From: UBA5314 sp964635975
Lineage (GTDB): Bacteria > Bacillota > Syntrophomonadia > Syntrophomonadales > Syntrophomonadaceae
Length of the DNA stretch: 64,000 bases
Direction: 5' to 3'
NCBI GenBank assembly: GCA_964635975.1
Contig: CAZWPO010000010.1
Coordinates: 1 to 64,000, forward strand
In this document: positions 1-6,766 of the stretch, piece by piece
How the letters are laid out: each line of letters opens with the position of its first letter
Position numbering within the stretch: position 1 is the first letter of the stretch
The notes under the pieces: generated by a model
What the model saw: the letters and a program-made list of their open reading frames with translations, nothing else
The model's database searches: none
Told to the model about the DNA's origin: nothing
Position numbers and translations under genes: made by a program

Positions 1-27
1 TGAACAAGGGGACGGGTACCTCGTTCA
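1..27. repeat. Copy of the GGGACGG intergenic repeat, cut by the window edge
   Basis: The first 27 bases read TGAAC-AAGGGGACGG-GTACCTCGTTCA, an imperfect palindrome whose core matches the much better preserved inverted repeat at 26314-26376. Related GGGACGTTCC sequences lie at 3252-3275, 3577-3622 and 6714-6760. It sits in an intergenic stretch and is probably a fragment of the same dispersed element. No protein is encoded. Confidence 0.5.
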
Positions 28-177
28 TTAGTCTTTTCTGGAAAAAAAGGAAAATGAAAAGAGGAAGCCAAAGAGAACGACGATGCACGATGTCTAAATC
101 ACTCCGAACAATAACGTATAACTGATAAAGAGGCTGAAGAGCTTTTTAGGGAAATAATGGGTGGACAGCCGTTAGCA

Positions 178-243
178 CTATTTTCCACAGCACTTCTTAT
201 ATTTCATACCACTCCCGCAAGGGTACTCATTGAGATCACTAAG
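178..243 (-). pseudogene. Remnant of a SEC-C zinc-motif protein (C-terminus only)
   Basis: On the minus strand 21 readable codons end in a TAG stop and spell a SEC-C-like tail: Pro-Cys-Gly-Ser-Gly, then Lys-Tyr-Lys-Lys-Cys-Cys-Gly-Lys. The family consensus is a CxCGSGxKYKxCC zinc-binding tail found at the end of SecA and many small proteins. Here the first cysteine of the consensus is a tyrosine, and an in-frame stop (244-246) lies directly upstream with no start codon, so this is a decayed gene end and not a working gene. The rest of 1-368 shows nothing else I can name apart from the repeat at 1-27 and the ribosome binding site of the next gene. Confidence 0.5.
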
Positions 244-368
244 TTATGAGCACTTCCAAAATGCTTTTATCTGGTTAAATATAGACTTGGAAGAATTTTA
301 ATATAATTTTGATACATAGATGCTAAAATCAATTCATAGGCTCATCTTATTTTGGGGGAGGATGCATC

Positions 369-3227
369 ATGTTTAGAAAAAGACTCTTAACCACCGTCTT
401 TATGATTGCCCTGCTAGTGGTCTTTTTTGTTCCCACGGCAATAGCAGAAAACGACATCTCAGTATTCATCAACAGTCAACCGCTGAGCCTGGATGTATCG
501 CCCCAGGTCGTAAATGGGCGTACCCTGGTTCCGCTTAGAGCCATCTTTGAAGCCCTGGGCGCCAGCGTTGAGTGGAATGCGGCAGACCAGAGCATCACCG
601 CCACCAAAGAAGGACAGGTCCTTACCCTGACCGTGGGCAGCAGCACCGCTCTAAACAACGGCACCACCGTACAGCTGGATACTCCGCCCCAGATAATAGA
701 CGGGCGCACCCTGGTGCCGCTGCGTTTTGTCAGCGAAAACATGGGCGCCGAGGTGGGATGGGATGCCAGCACCCACCAGGTGTCGGTTGTCAGTCAGGCA
801 GCAGTTAATCCTCAGGCGGCCACTGCCAATATGATCAATCCCAGTAAGATTGATGGGATCATAAGGGACTCATCCCGGCAGTTCCAAAAGTTGACCCGTA
901 TAGAAAAGATAAGCCCGGAAATTGCGCTTTCCAAGCAGATAGAACTACTCAAGCAGCAGCCGGAGATAGACCTGGTTGAACAACTGCCTGACAGTACCAA
1001 TCTGAAGGTGAGGTTCAAGGATGGTTACGAGCTGCTGATGCTGCAGGGCGATCCGGAAAATAAAGGCACTACAATTCCTGCGGTCCTAACTGACTCAGGT
1101 ATTGTACGCAAGCCAACTGCGAACGTTGTTCAGCAGGTAATGCCGGAAATTCTTAAAGAGAGCGGGGCCAATTTGGAAATATTAGCAAATGCCAGCCCGG
1201 AGTATGACTCTCTTTCACCTAATGGATTCAAGGCGCTTATATTCGACACTACATATGATAACATCAACCAGATGCCCGGCCTGGACGATTATGTTGCTCA
1301 AAAGTTGTATAACACTGGCTATTCGGTCCATAAATATCAGGCTAATGCCGCATCGCTCTCTGCAGCAGCGAACATCGACGGTGCTTATCAGGATGGATAC
1401 GCTCTGGTGTATATCAGCGGTCACGGGGGTGTAGAGAACGGCGATTTTACTTTTACGGTAAGGCCCTACTATAATTCACCACCGCCGACTAACAGCGGAT
1501 ACACAGGCACAAAGATATGCTCCGTTTACACAGGCCTGCAGTCAGGTGGTTATTACGATACAGCTTATGTGTATGCCGTCGGCAAGCAGTTTGCCGAAAC
1601 GTATTGGACTAATAAGTTTCCCAAGACCATATTTCTGATGAGTGCCTGCAGCAGCGCCCAATCATCAGGTTTGAACAGTCTGCCCGGGTGGACCTTGGAC
1701 CACGGGGCCAGTGCCTGGCTGGGGTGGACCGGCTCTGTTTCCTTTAAGAATTCAGATAACGGGACCAAGGAGTTTATTAATCAAATAACCACGCAGTGGA
1801 AAACGGTGGATGAGGCAAATAATCAGGTACATTCAATAATCAATCCCAAAAGTCCCCGGATGTTTTTGTACATACCGACCTGGGATCAGGTAAATGTAAC
1901 CATGCCGCACATCAAGTATGACCCCAAGGAGGAAAAATATCCATATGGGTATAACTTCTATAATTTCAAGTTGGAAAAATTCAACGAAGATGCGTATCTA
2001 ACATTTTATACGCTTAATAAATCGCCTGAGTTTTACCTCTGCCTGGACAACAACAACGACGGTAAGAGCGATATTCGCGTGAAATTTACTCCGGGCACAT
2101 ATGAGGTTTACTCGTTCGACAGCGGCGGCCAGGCGAATCTTCAGCAATTGGGTAAAACCAGAGTAAATGACTTTCTTCAATACCAGGCAGTTATTCCCTG
2201 GGCAGTCCTGTTTGGAACCGGGAATATCTCAAGTTATAGGCTGGTTGAGGGGTCAGCCGGTACCGGTGATACCATGCCCGATAGCGGGTGGCTGGTAGCA
2301 CCCTCGGGGTATGCAGATCCCAATGTACAGGACTATCCGATTCCTACCACGCCTACCGCCACAAATACGGATCAAACAGCTACAGGCAGCAACGGAACAA
2401 CTACTACGCCAAGTTCCCCGACTTCCTTAACAACAAGCTCAGGAGGCACCGGGGGGACCGATACAGGCAGCAGTGGAAGCACAACTACACCCAGCTCTCC
2501 AACTTCTCTCACAACCACAGCGGATGGCTCGTCAGGGAAGGGAACCGGCAGTTTTGGGGCCGTGAGCAGTTCCGATGCCAGTCTGATAGCCCAGTACAAA
2601 TTTAACGGCGATTTCAAAGACGCCTCCGGTAAAGGAAATGACGGCATCAAGGAAGGCGATGTGGCTTTTGCCGATGACGCCGTAATGGGAAAATGCGCCG
2701 TCTTCAACGGCGGATTTGTAAACGTTAAAAGCATTCCAGAGCTGAACCTGGGAGAGGAATTTACCATCTCGCTGTGGGTCAAAGTGGATACAGCCAACAA
2801 AGTTTATCCCATGATTTCTAAGCTAACCGACAACGGCTATTACAACATCTACAACTTCTTTACCAGGTCAACCTACGGTATAGAGGCGGATATATCCACC
2901 ACCGGCGGACCTGGAATGGTTTTAAAGGATGGGCCTTTTACCGATCTGCACCTGGATGACGGGTGGTCTCACCTGGTCTTAACCAGGGATGGGCCGACTG
3001 TTTACGCCTACCATAACGGGGCGCAAATAGCCAAACGAGACTTCTACAGCAAAGATGAAAAAATGCAGTCCTCAACCGGCAATATGAGGATAGGTAACGG
3101 AAGCGATGTCAACCAGAAGAATTTACTGTTTAAAGGCAGGATGGATGACCTGAGAGTATACAACCGGACTCTGAGCGCCCAGGAAATAAGCGGTCTTTAC
3201 AACGGCGGTAAACCCAGCGGGAACTAA
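369..3227 (+). CDS. Secreted stalk-domain / caspase-fold (clan CD) peptidase-like / LamG protein
   Basis: A 952-aa exported protein. Residues 1-26 form a signal peptide. Residues about 30-140 are a copper-amine-oxidase N-terminal (stalk) domain with the usual doubled GRTLVPLR motif; this domain is a surface module and does not imply an oxidase. The middle holds a hydrophobic strand ending Ser-Gly-His-Gly-Gly (His352) and a second ending Ser-Ala-Cys-Ser-Ser (Cys427), the His/Cys dyad layout of clan CD cysteine peptidases (caspase, gingipain, legumain types). A Ser/Thr/Gly-rich linker (about 660-735) leads to a LamG/concanavalin-like domain (about 738-950) closely similar to that of the 28215 gene. 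A GGGGGAGG site 7 bases before the ATG supports the start. Peptidase activity is inferred from motif geometry only. Confidence 0.85.
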   Translation: MFRKRLLTTVFMIALLVVFFVPTAIAENDISVFINSQPLSLDVSPQVVNGRTLVPLRAIFEALGASVEWNAADQSITATKEGQVLTLTVGSSTALNNGTTVQLDTPPQIIDGRTLVPLRFVSENMGAEVGWDASTHQVSVVSQAAVNPQAATANMINPSKIDGIIRDSSRQFQKLTRIEKISPEIALSKQIELLKQQPEIDLVEQLPDSTNLKVRFKDGYELLMLQGDPENKGTTIPAVLTDSGIVRKPTANVVQQVMPEILKESGANLEILANASPEYDSLSPNGFKALIFDTTYDNINQMPGLDDYVAQKLYNTGYSVHKYQANAASLSAAANIDGAYQDGYALVYISGHGGVENGDFTFTVRPYYNSPPPTNSGYTGTKICSVYTGLQSGGYYDTAYVYAVGKQFAETYWTNKFPKTIFLMSACSSAQSSGLNSLPGWTLDHGASAWLGWTGSVSFKNSDNGTKEFINQITTQWKTVDEANNQVHSIINPKSPRMFLYIPTWDQVNVTMPHIKYDPKEEKYPYGYNFYNFKLEKFNEDAYLTFYTLNKSPEFYLCLDNNNDGKSDIRVKFTPGTYEVYSFDSGGQANLQQLGKTRVNDFLQYQAVIPWAVLFGTGNISSYRLVEGSAGTGDTMPDSGWLVAPSGYADPNVQDYPIPTTPTATNTDQTATGSNGTTTTPSSPTSLTTSSGGTGGTDTGSSGSTTTPSSPTSLTTTADGSSGKGTGSFGAVSSSDASLIAQYKFNGDFKDASGKGNDGIKEGDVAFADDAVMGKCAVFNGGFVNVKSIPELNLGEEFTISLWVKVDTANKVYPMISKLTDNGYYNIYNFFTRSTYGIEADISTTGGPGMVLKDGPFTDLHLDDGWSHLVLTRDGPTVYAYHNGAQIAKRDFYSKDEKMQSSTGNMRIGNGSDVNQKNLLFKGRMDDLRVYNRTLSAQEISGLYNGGKPSGN

Positions 3228-3372
3228 AACCAGTTAGTGGCGCAAGGTGACGCAAGGGGACGTTCCTTTTACTTCCCCGACTATCAGGGCAGTATCTTGA
3301 CGCCCATATATTATCATAGTTATCAGAGGAATGCCGCTTTTAGTATGGCGGTTAGTTCTTAGATCTGAATTC

Positions 3373-3395
3373 GACCGCCTTACTCAAAGGCGGTC
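3373..3395. terminator. Hairpin terminator between the secreted protein and the toxin remnant
   Basis: A 9-bp perfect stem GACCGCCTT/AAGGCGGTC with a 5-base loop, followed on the plus strand by AAGTTATTTT. It can end the gene at 369-3227. On the minus strand it lies just after the holin-like toxin remnant, where toxins of that type normally carry such a GC-rich hairpin. Confidence 0.55.
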
Positions 3396-3398
3396 AAG

Positions 3399-3478
3399 TT
3401 ATTTTGTGAGCTTTATGCAAATCGAAATAACCCCTACGATTACAAAGCAAACTGAGACAGTTCGTCATATGTAATCAT
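3399..3478 (-). pseudogene. Frameshifted small holin-like (type I) toxin gene
   Basis: On the minus strand a strong GGGGGGAGGTGATGCTT ribosome binding site precedes an ATG at 3478. The frame opens Met-Ile-Thr-Tyr-Asp-Glu-Leu-Ser, resembling the MxTYExL start of the putative holin-like toxin family (PF16935), but stops after 12 codons. A change of frame near codon 9 would continue into a hydrophobic segment (VCFVIVGVISICIKLTK) with its own stop at 3399-3401. The span is 80 nt, not a multiple of three, which shows the frameshift directly. A GC-rich hairpin follows at 3373-3395, as in intact members. Family assignment comes from memory of the pattern; the decay is seen in the sequence. Confidence 0.5.
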
Positions 3479-3576
3479 AAGCATCACCTCCCCCCTACGG
3501 GGAAAGTGACCAACCGCCAAGCGGCAGCTCCTAAATAATATAACATTAAATACAAATGTTGGATGCAAAAGAATAC

Positions 3577-3622
3577 AAAAAGCAGCGAGGAAGCAAAAGG
3601 AACGTCCCCATGCTTCCCCATG
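3577..3622. repeat. 46-bp intergenic repeat (GGAACGTCCCC type), copy 1
   Basis: About 46 bases beginning AAAAAGCAGCGAGGAAGC and continuing through GGAACGTCCCC recur with a few changes at 6714-6760. It lies just upstream of the MerR promoter. A shorter related fragment, in the opposite orientation, is at 3252-3275. Confidence 0.7.
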
Positions 3623-3631
3623 CTTCCCAGA

Positions 3632-3661
3632 TTGACAAACTGTATAGTGTATATATATAAT
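3632..3661 (+). promoter_or_regulatory. Sigma-A promoter of the MerR gene
   Basis: TTGACA at 3632-3637 and TATAAT at 3656-3661 are both perfect consensus hexamers separated by 18 bp, ending 25 bp before the MerR start codon. The -10 box lies inside the palindrome 3647-3667, so regulator binding there would overlap RNA polymerase. Confidence 0.8.
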
Positions 3662-3667
3662 ATACAC
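3647..3667. promoter_or_regulatory. Palindromic operator overlapping the MerR -10 box
   Basis: GTGTATAT, five central bases, then ATATACAC: an inverted repeat with perfect 8-bp arms centred on the -10 region. It is the natural candidate for autoregulation by the MerR protein encoded next, although MerR proteins more often bind between -35 and -10. Confidence 0.6.
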
Positions 3668-3686
3668 ATTACAAAAGGACGGTAAT

Positions 3687-4415
3687 ATGATGCCTAATGA
3701 AATGATGAAGATAAGTGAATTGGCCAGAACAGCTGGAGTATCTAAGCAAACCATTCATTTTTATATGCGCGAAGGGCTATTATCCCCTCCGGTACAGACC
3801 AGCCGGAATATGGCCTATTATGATGCCAGACACTTGGATGAACTTCGCCTGATCAAAGAACTGCAGGAACAACGCTATCTACCACTGGCGGTTATAAAAA
3901 CAATATTATCAGACCGGCGTTTCGGAGGCGACTTACATTTACCGGACCATATCGCTATGATGGAGAACGCTTTCCGGGATGCAAAAAATGAAACGGATGA
4001 ACGGAGTCGCACCATATCTGAATTTGTACAAGAAACGGGTCTTTCTGAAAACATAATTTGTATATTTGAAGCAATAGGATTGCTCAACCCCGAGCCTGAC
4101 TCCCAGGGGAAGCGCTTTGACGGTTATGATGCTGCGCTAGCGATAGCACTGAGGCGGCTTCTGGATATGGGTATGGAGCCTGATGATCTGCGTCTCTATG
4201 GTCAGTTGCTGGAAATAAACCGGGCGGAAATCCGGGGCATACATGACCGGATTATTCATGGGAAAAAAGACCATCCGAATATTACGAATATTAATGAAGC
4301 AATTAAGGATATAAGGTCTTTGTTGGCGGCCAAAGCAAAACGTGAGTTGTTCAAAGAATATCCTCCCAATCACAGTGATCTCGATCATAAAAATGGAGGT
4401 TCATACAATGATTGA
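3687..4415 (+). CDS. MerR-family regulator with two MerR-like units
   Basis: A 242-aa DNA-binding regulator. Residues about 6-75 are a canonical MerR winged helix-turn-helix (ISELARTAGVSKQTIHFYMR, then a YYDARHLDELRLI block). A second, weaker MerR-like unit follows at about 110-180 (FVQETGLSENII, GLLNPEP, then a MGMEPDDLRLY block), so the protein looks like an internal duplication and not the usual HTH plus effector domain. No metal-binding cysteine cluster is evident. AAAAGG precedes the ATG by about 8 bases. The next gene overlaps by 8 bp, so the two are cotranslated. The effector is unknown; the linked membrane cytochrome suggests control of a redox step. Confidence 0.88.
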   Translation: MMPNEMMKISELARTAGVSKQTIHFYMREGLLSPPVQTSRNMAYYDARHLDELRLIKELQEQRYLPLAVIKTILSDRRFGGDLHLPDHIAMMENAFRDAKNETDERSRTISEFVQETGLSENIICIFEAIGLLNPEPDSQGKRFDGYDAALAIALRRLLDMGMEPDDLRLYGQLLEINRAEIRGIHDRIIHGKKDHPNITNINEAIKDIRSLLAAKAKRELFKEYPPNHSDLDHKNGGSYND

Positions 4416-5103
4416 TTTGTATGCTTATAATAAATTGCTGATATGGATTATTTGTATTATTGCCCCAATCATGGCCTGTCTAGGTTATGAATTCGGCTGG
4501 CGCAGGCGCTTTTTTCATGCCGGGGCTTCAGGTTTACCCCCATATGTCCAACGTTTCAATCTACGAGAGATGATCAATCACTGGTTATGCATATTACTGG
4601 GGATTTTCGTTATAATCACCGGCATAACTCAGATTGTCAATAGATTCGCACATTCCCATATAGGCACCTGGCATGAATGTGCAGGTTGGATTCTGTTGAT
4701 TGTGGGCATGGTAAAGCTTTTTTCATGGGCAAAAGCCTGCAGGTATAGACCTTATGACTTTCAGTGGCTGAGGATCATGGGCGGATACCTGAGTAAGTCA
4801 TTTATCACACCGCCGGCCGGCAGATTTAACGCCGGACAGAAGATCTACTTCTGGCTGATAAATGCACTGATTATTTTTCTTGCTATTACTGCAATGATAA
4901 TGGAACAGCATTCAAACGGGATTTTGAATCAGATGGGACTTTCCAGATCGCTGCATGGACTTGCTGGCTGCATGTTTACTGTTATTGTTATAGGCCACGC
5001 TTATCTGTCTTTGTTTGTTAACCCCGCTACGGCCAGGGTCTTGCTGGATGGTAAAATTTCTTTGCCATACCTGCGTGCGCATCATTCGAGAATGGAACTA
5101 TAA
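4408..5103 (+). CDS. Formate dehydrogenase gamma-like cytochrome b membrane subunit
   Basis: A 231-aa integral membrane protein with about four hydrophobic segments, of the cytochrome b556 / FdnI-FdoI type. Visible hallmarks are the NHW segment near the first helix, a GTWHECAGW histidine region, a GRFNAGQKIYFW loop that is diagnostic for this family, and LHGLAGCMF plus GHAYLSL histidines suitable as haem ligands. Such subunits anchor a periplasmic or extracytoplasmic oxidoreductase and pass electrons to or from quinone. The start at 4408 follows GGAGG and overlaps the MerR stop. No catalytic or iron-sulfur subunit is adjacent, so its partner must be encoded elsewhere or it is an orphan. Confidence 0.8.
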   Translation: MIDLYAYNKLLIWIICIIAPIMACLGYEFGWRRRFFHAGASGLPPYVQRFNLREMINHWLCILLGIFVIITGITQIVNRFAHSHIGTWHECAGWILLIVGMVKLFSWAKACRYRPYDFQWLRIMGGYLSKSFITPPAGRFNAGQKIYFWLINALIIFLAITAMIMEQHSNGILNQMGLSRSLHGLAGCMFTVIVIGHAYLSLFVNPATARVLLDGKISLPYLRAHHSRMEL

Positions 5104-5227
5104 CCTCCTTTTCTTCTATTGTTCGCTCTTATGTACTGCAATCTTTCGTGAAAATCAGCACGCTTGCAGAAGTCACTTGAGTATCAAAACGAATCAAACA
5201 TGATTTATTTTTAAGGAGTGAGCAACT

Positions 5228-6040
5228 GTGAAATCAACGGATCTAAAAACTGACTATGGGAATTGGCTGTCGTCAACCTTGATAATAAAAGTTATATTGA
5301 TTACATCCGGCATACTGGTGCTGTTCTTCATGAGCTTCCTCCCGACAGTTTCGGAATGGAACCATACCGCCGTGGTGATCGTGCGGGGTATCCTGATTAT
5401 GGCTGTATTGATTGGTATTTTTGGAATTATAAAGATCTTTGATGCATGGCTGCTGTTTTCATACGATCATAAACGTGGGCTTGCAAAGGAAATTATTGAT
5501 TTTGTTGCGGAACATGTGGAGTGGGATGGCGATGGGCGGCTTCTTGACATCGGCTGCGGCAGTGGTGCGTTGACTATCACATGTGCAAAAAAATTCCCGA
5601 TGGCTCAGGTAACCGGCATTGATTATTGGGGGACGGACTTTAAGTATACGCAGGCACAATGCGAAAGCAATGCCAGAGTGGAAAATGTAGAAAACGTCTC
5701 CTTCCTGCGGGGGAATGCTGTCAAGCTGGATTTTCCGGATGAAAGCGTAGATGCTGTGGTAAGCAACTATGTATACCACAATATTGGGTCGGTGAAGAAC
5801 AAGCAGGAACTGCTGCTGGAAACGCTTCGAGTGCTTAAAAAGGGCGGATGCTTTGCGTTCCACGACTTCATGCTTAACAAGCGATTTTATGGTGACATTA
5901 ACAGGTTTGCAGAGTATCTTAGAAAAAGCGGATTTGCTAAGGTATGTATCGTGGATACCACGGATGGAAGACCCCTTACCAGAAAGCTTGCCCGAAGAGC
6001 CTTACTAAGCGGCTCCTGCCTGATTCACGGAGTGAAATAG
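5228..6040 (+). CDS. Membrane-anchored class I SAM-dependent methyltransferase
   Basis: A 270-aa protein with a GTG start 8 bases after AAGGAG. Two hydrophobic segments occupy about residues 18-85; the rest is a Rossmann-type methyltransferase with motif I LLDIGCGSGALTI and a following GIDYWG acidic strand, then a NYVYHN motif IV region. This architecture (paired N-terminal helices then a methyltransferase) recurs in Firmicutes as uncharacterised methyltransferases. It lies 124 bp after the cytochrome gene on the same strand and could share its MerR-controlled transcript. Substrate unknown. Confidence 0.82.
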   Translation: MKSTDLKTDYGNWLSSTLIIKVILITSGILVLFFMSFLPTVSEWNHTAVVIVRGILIMAVLIGIFGIIKIFDAWLLFSYDHKRGLAKEIIDFVAEHVEWDGDGRLLDIGCGSGALTITCAKKFPMAQVTGIDYWGTDFKYTQAQCESNARVENVENVSFLRGNAVKLDFPDESVDAVVSNYVYHNIGSVKNKQELLLETLRVLKKGGCFAFHDFMLNKRFYGDINRFAEYLRKSGFAKVCIVDTTDGRPLTRKLARRALLSGSCLIHGVK

Positions 6041-6095
6041 AAGTTGTGTACAAACCAACTTTTAAGGGTATTGACGCACTCATCGATTCCCTTAA

Positions 6096-6209
6096 TACCG
6101 CAGGCTGCTGGTGGCCAAGCGGTACCTGCCGAATTTTCAGATGAAAGGAGACAGCCTCTACGTGGACGCTGTAGTGGACTGCAGGCAGGACTACGGCTGG
6201 CTGGCGTAG
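6096..6209 (+). pseudogene. Possible 3' gene remnant
   Basis: A 37-codon open stretch between two stops reads like real protein (LLVAKRYLPNFQMKGDSLY, then DCRQDYGWLA) but has no start or ribosome binding site. It probably is the end of a decayed gene. I do not recognise the family. The rest of 6210-6350 has only a weak promoter-like pair, TTGCAT (about 6247) and TATATT (about 6271), 18 bp apart. Confidence 0.3.
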
Positions 6210-6350
6210 TTTTATCCATGCGGGGCAAAAAAATTTAACAAAAATATTGCATGAAAACCCCAACCCGTGCTATATTGATGGTGTGATGGTGGAGACAAAT
6301 ACAGTCTCAGGTTAGTTGGTTTTATTCTATTGTTTATCAGTTTCTTTTAA

Positions 6351-6507
6351 GGTTTTTAGTGAATTTTTGCTGGAGGTTTAAAAAAGACTTTTCCTTAATA
6401 CCCTTGAGGTTTTTTGGTTAGATAAATAGGTCATATATCATCGCCTAGTTTAAAGTACTTCTCCGCCATCACATTAAACGAAAAAAGACACCCTCACTAT
6501 TGTGGGG
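6351..6507. repeat. 157-bp direct repeat, copy 1
   Basis: 157 bases matching 9053-9209 with only two differences (6438 and 6479). It ends in a hairpin built from CCCTCAC/GTGGGGG; read on the minus strand this is followed by GTCTTTTTTCG, a convincing intrinsic terminator, and read on the plus strand by TTCTTGTTTTT. Similarity to the second copy resumes after 9366 (TTGTTTTTC..GG.TATTTATCT), so the repeat is really about 190 bp and copy 2 is interrupted. No protein coding is apparent. Confidence 0.9.
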
Positions 6508-6713
6508 GTTCTTGTTTTTCAGGGTATTTATCTAGACTTAACAAATTTATGGCCCAAGATTGATCAGTCTGATCTACACCAATCCCTAGATGTGCCAGAT
6601 GGAGAAAAAGGAGCGGGCGCCGTTAAACCTGTCTTTTGTTGTGGACCGAAGTGGATATATGGGCGGCAGCAAAATCGATTACACGCGGCAAGCCCCGTCC
6701 CCTTGATACACGC

Positions 6714-6760
6714 AAAAAGCAGCGAGGAAGCAGAAGGAACGTCCCCGTGCTCCCCCGTGC
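6714..6760. repeat. 46-bp intergenic repeat (GGAACGTCCCC type), copy 2
   Basis: Second copy of the element at 3577-3622. It directly abuts the 3' end of the beta-propeller gene. The stretch 6508-6713 holds nothing else I can identify. Confidence 0.7.
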
Positions 6761-6766
6761 AGACGA

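Noticed and set aside
2372..2800. Minus-strand open frame inside the first secreted protein (142 codons)
   Set aside because: It is antisense to the Ser/Thr linker and LamG region, has no ribosome binding site, and its Val/Pro/Leu bias mirrors the sense codons.
6351..6507. Treating the 157-bp repeat as a small protein gene (a frame starting MAEKYFKLGDD on the minus strand)
   Set aside because: The frame stops after 12 codons in both copies and has no ribosome binding site.
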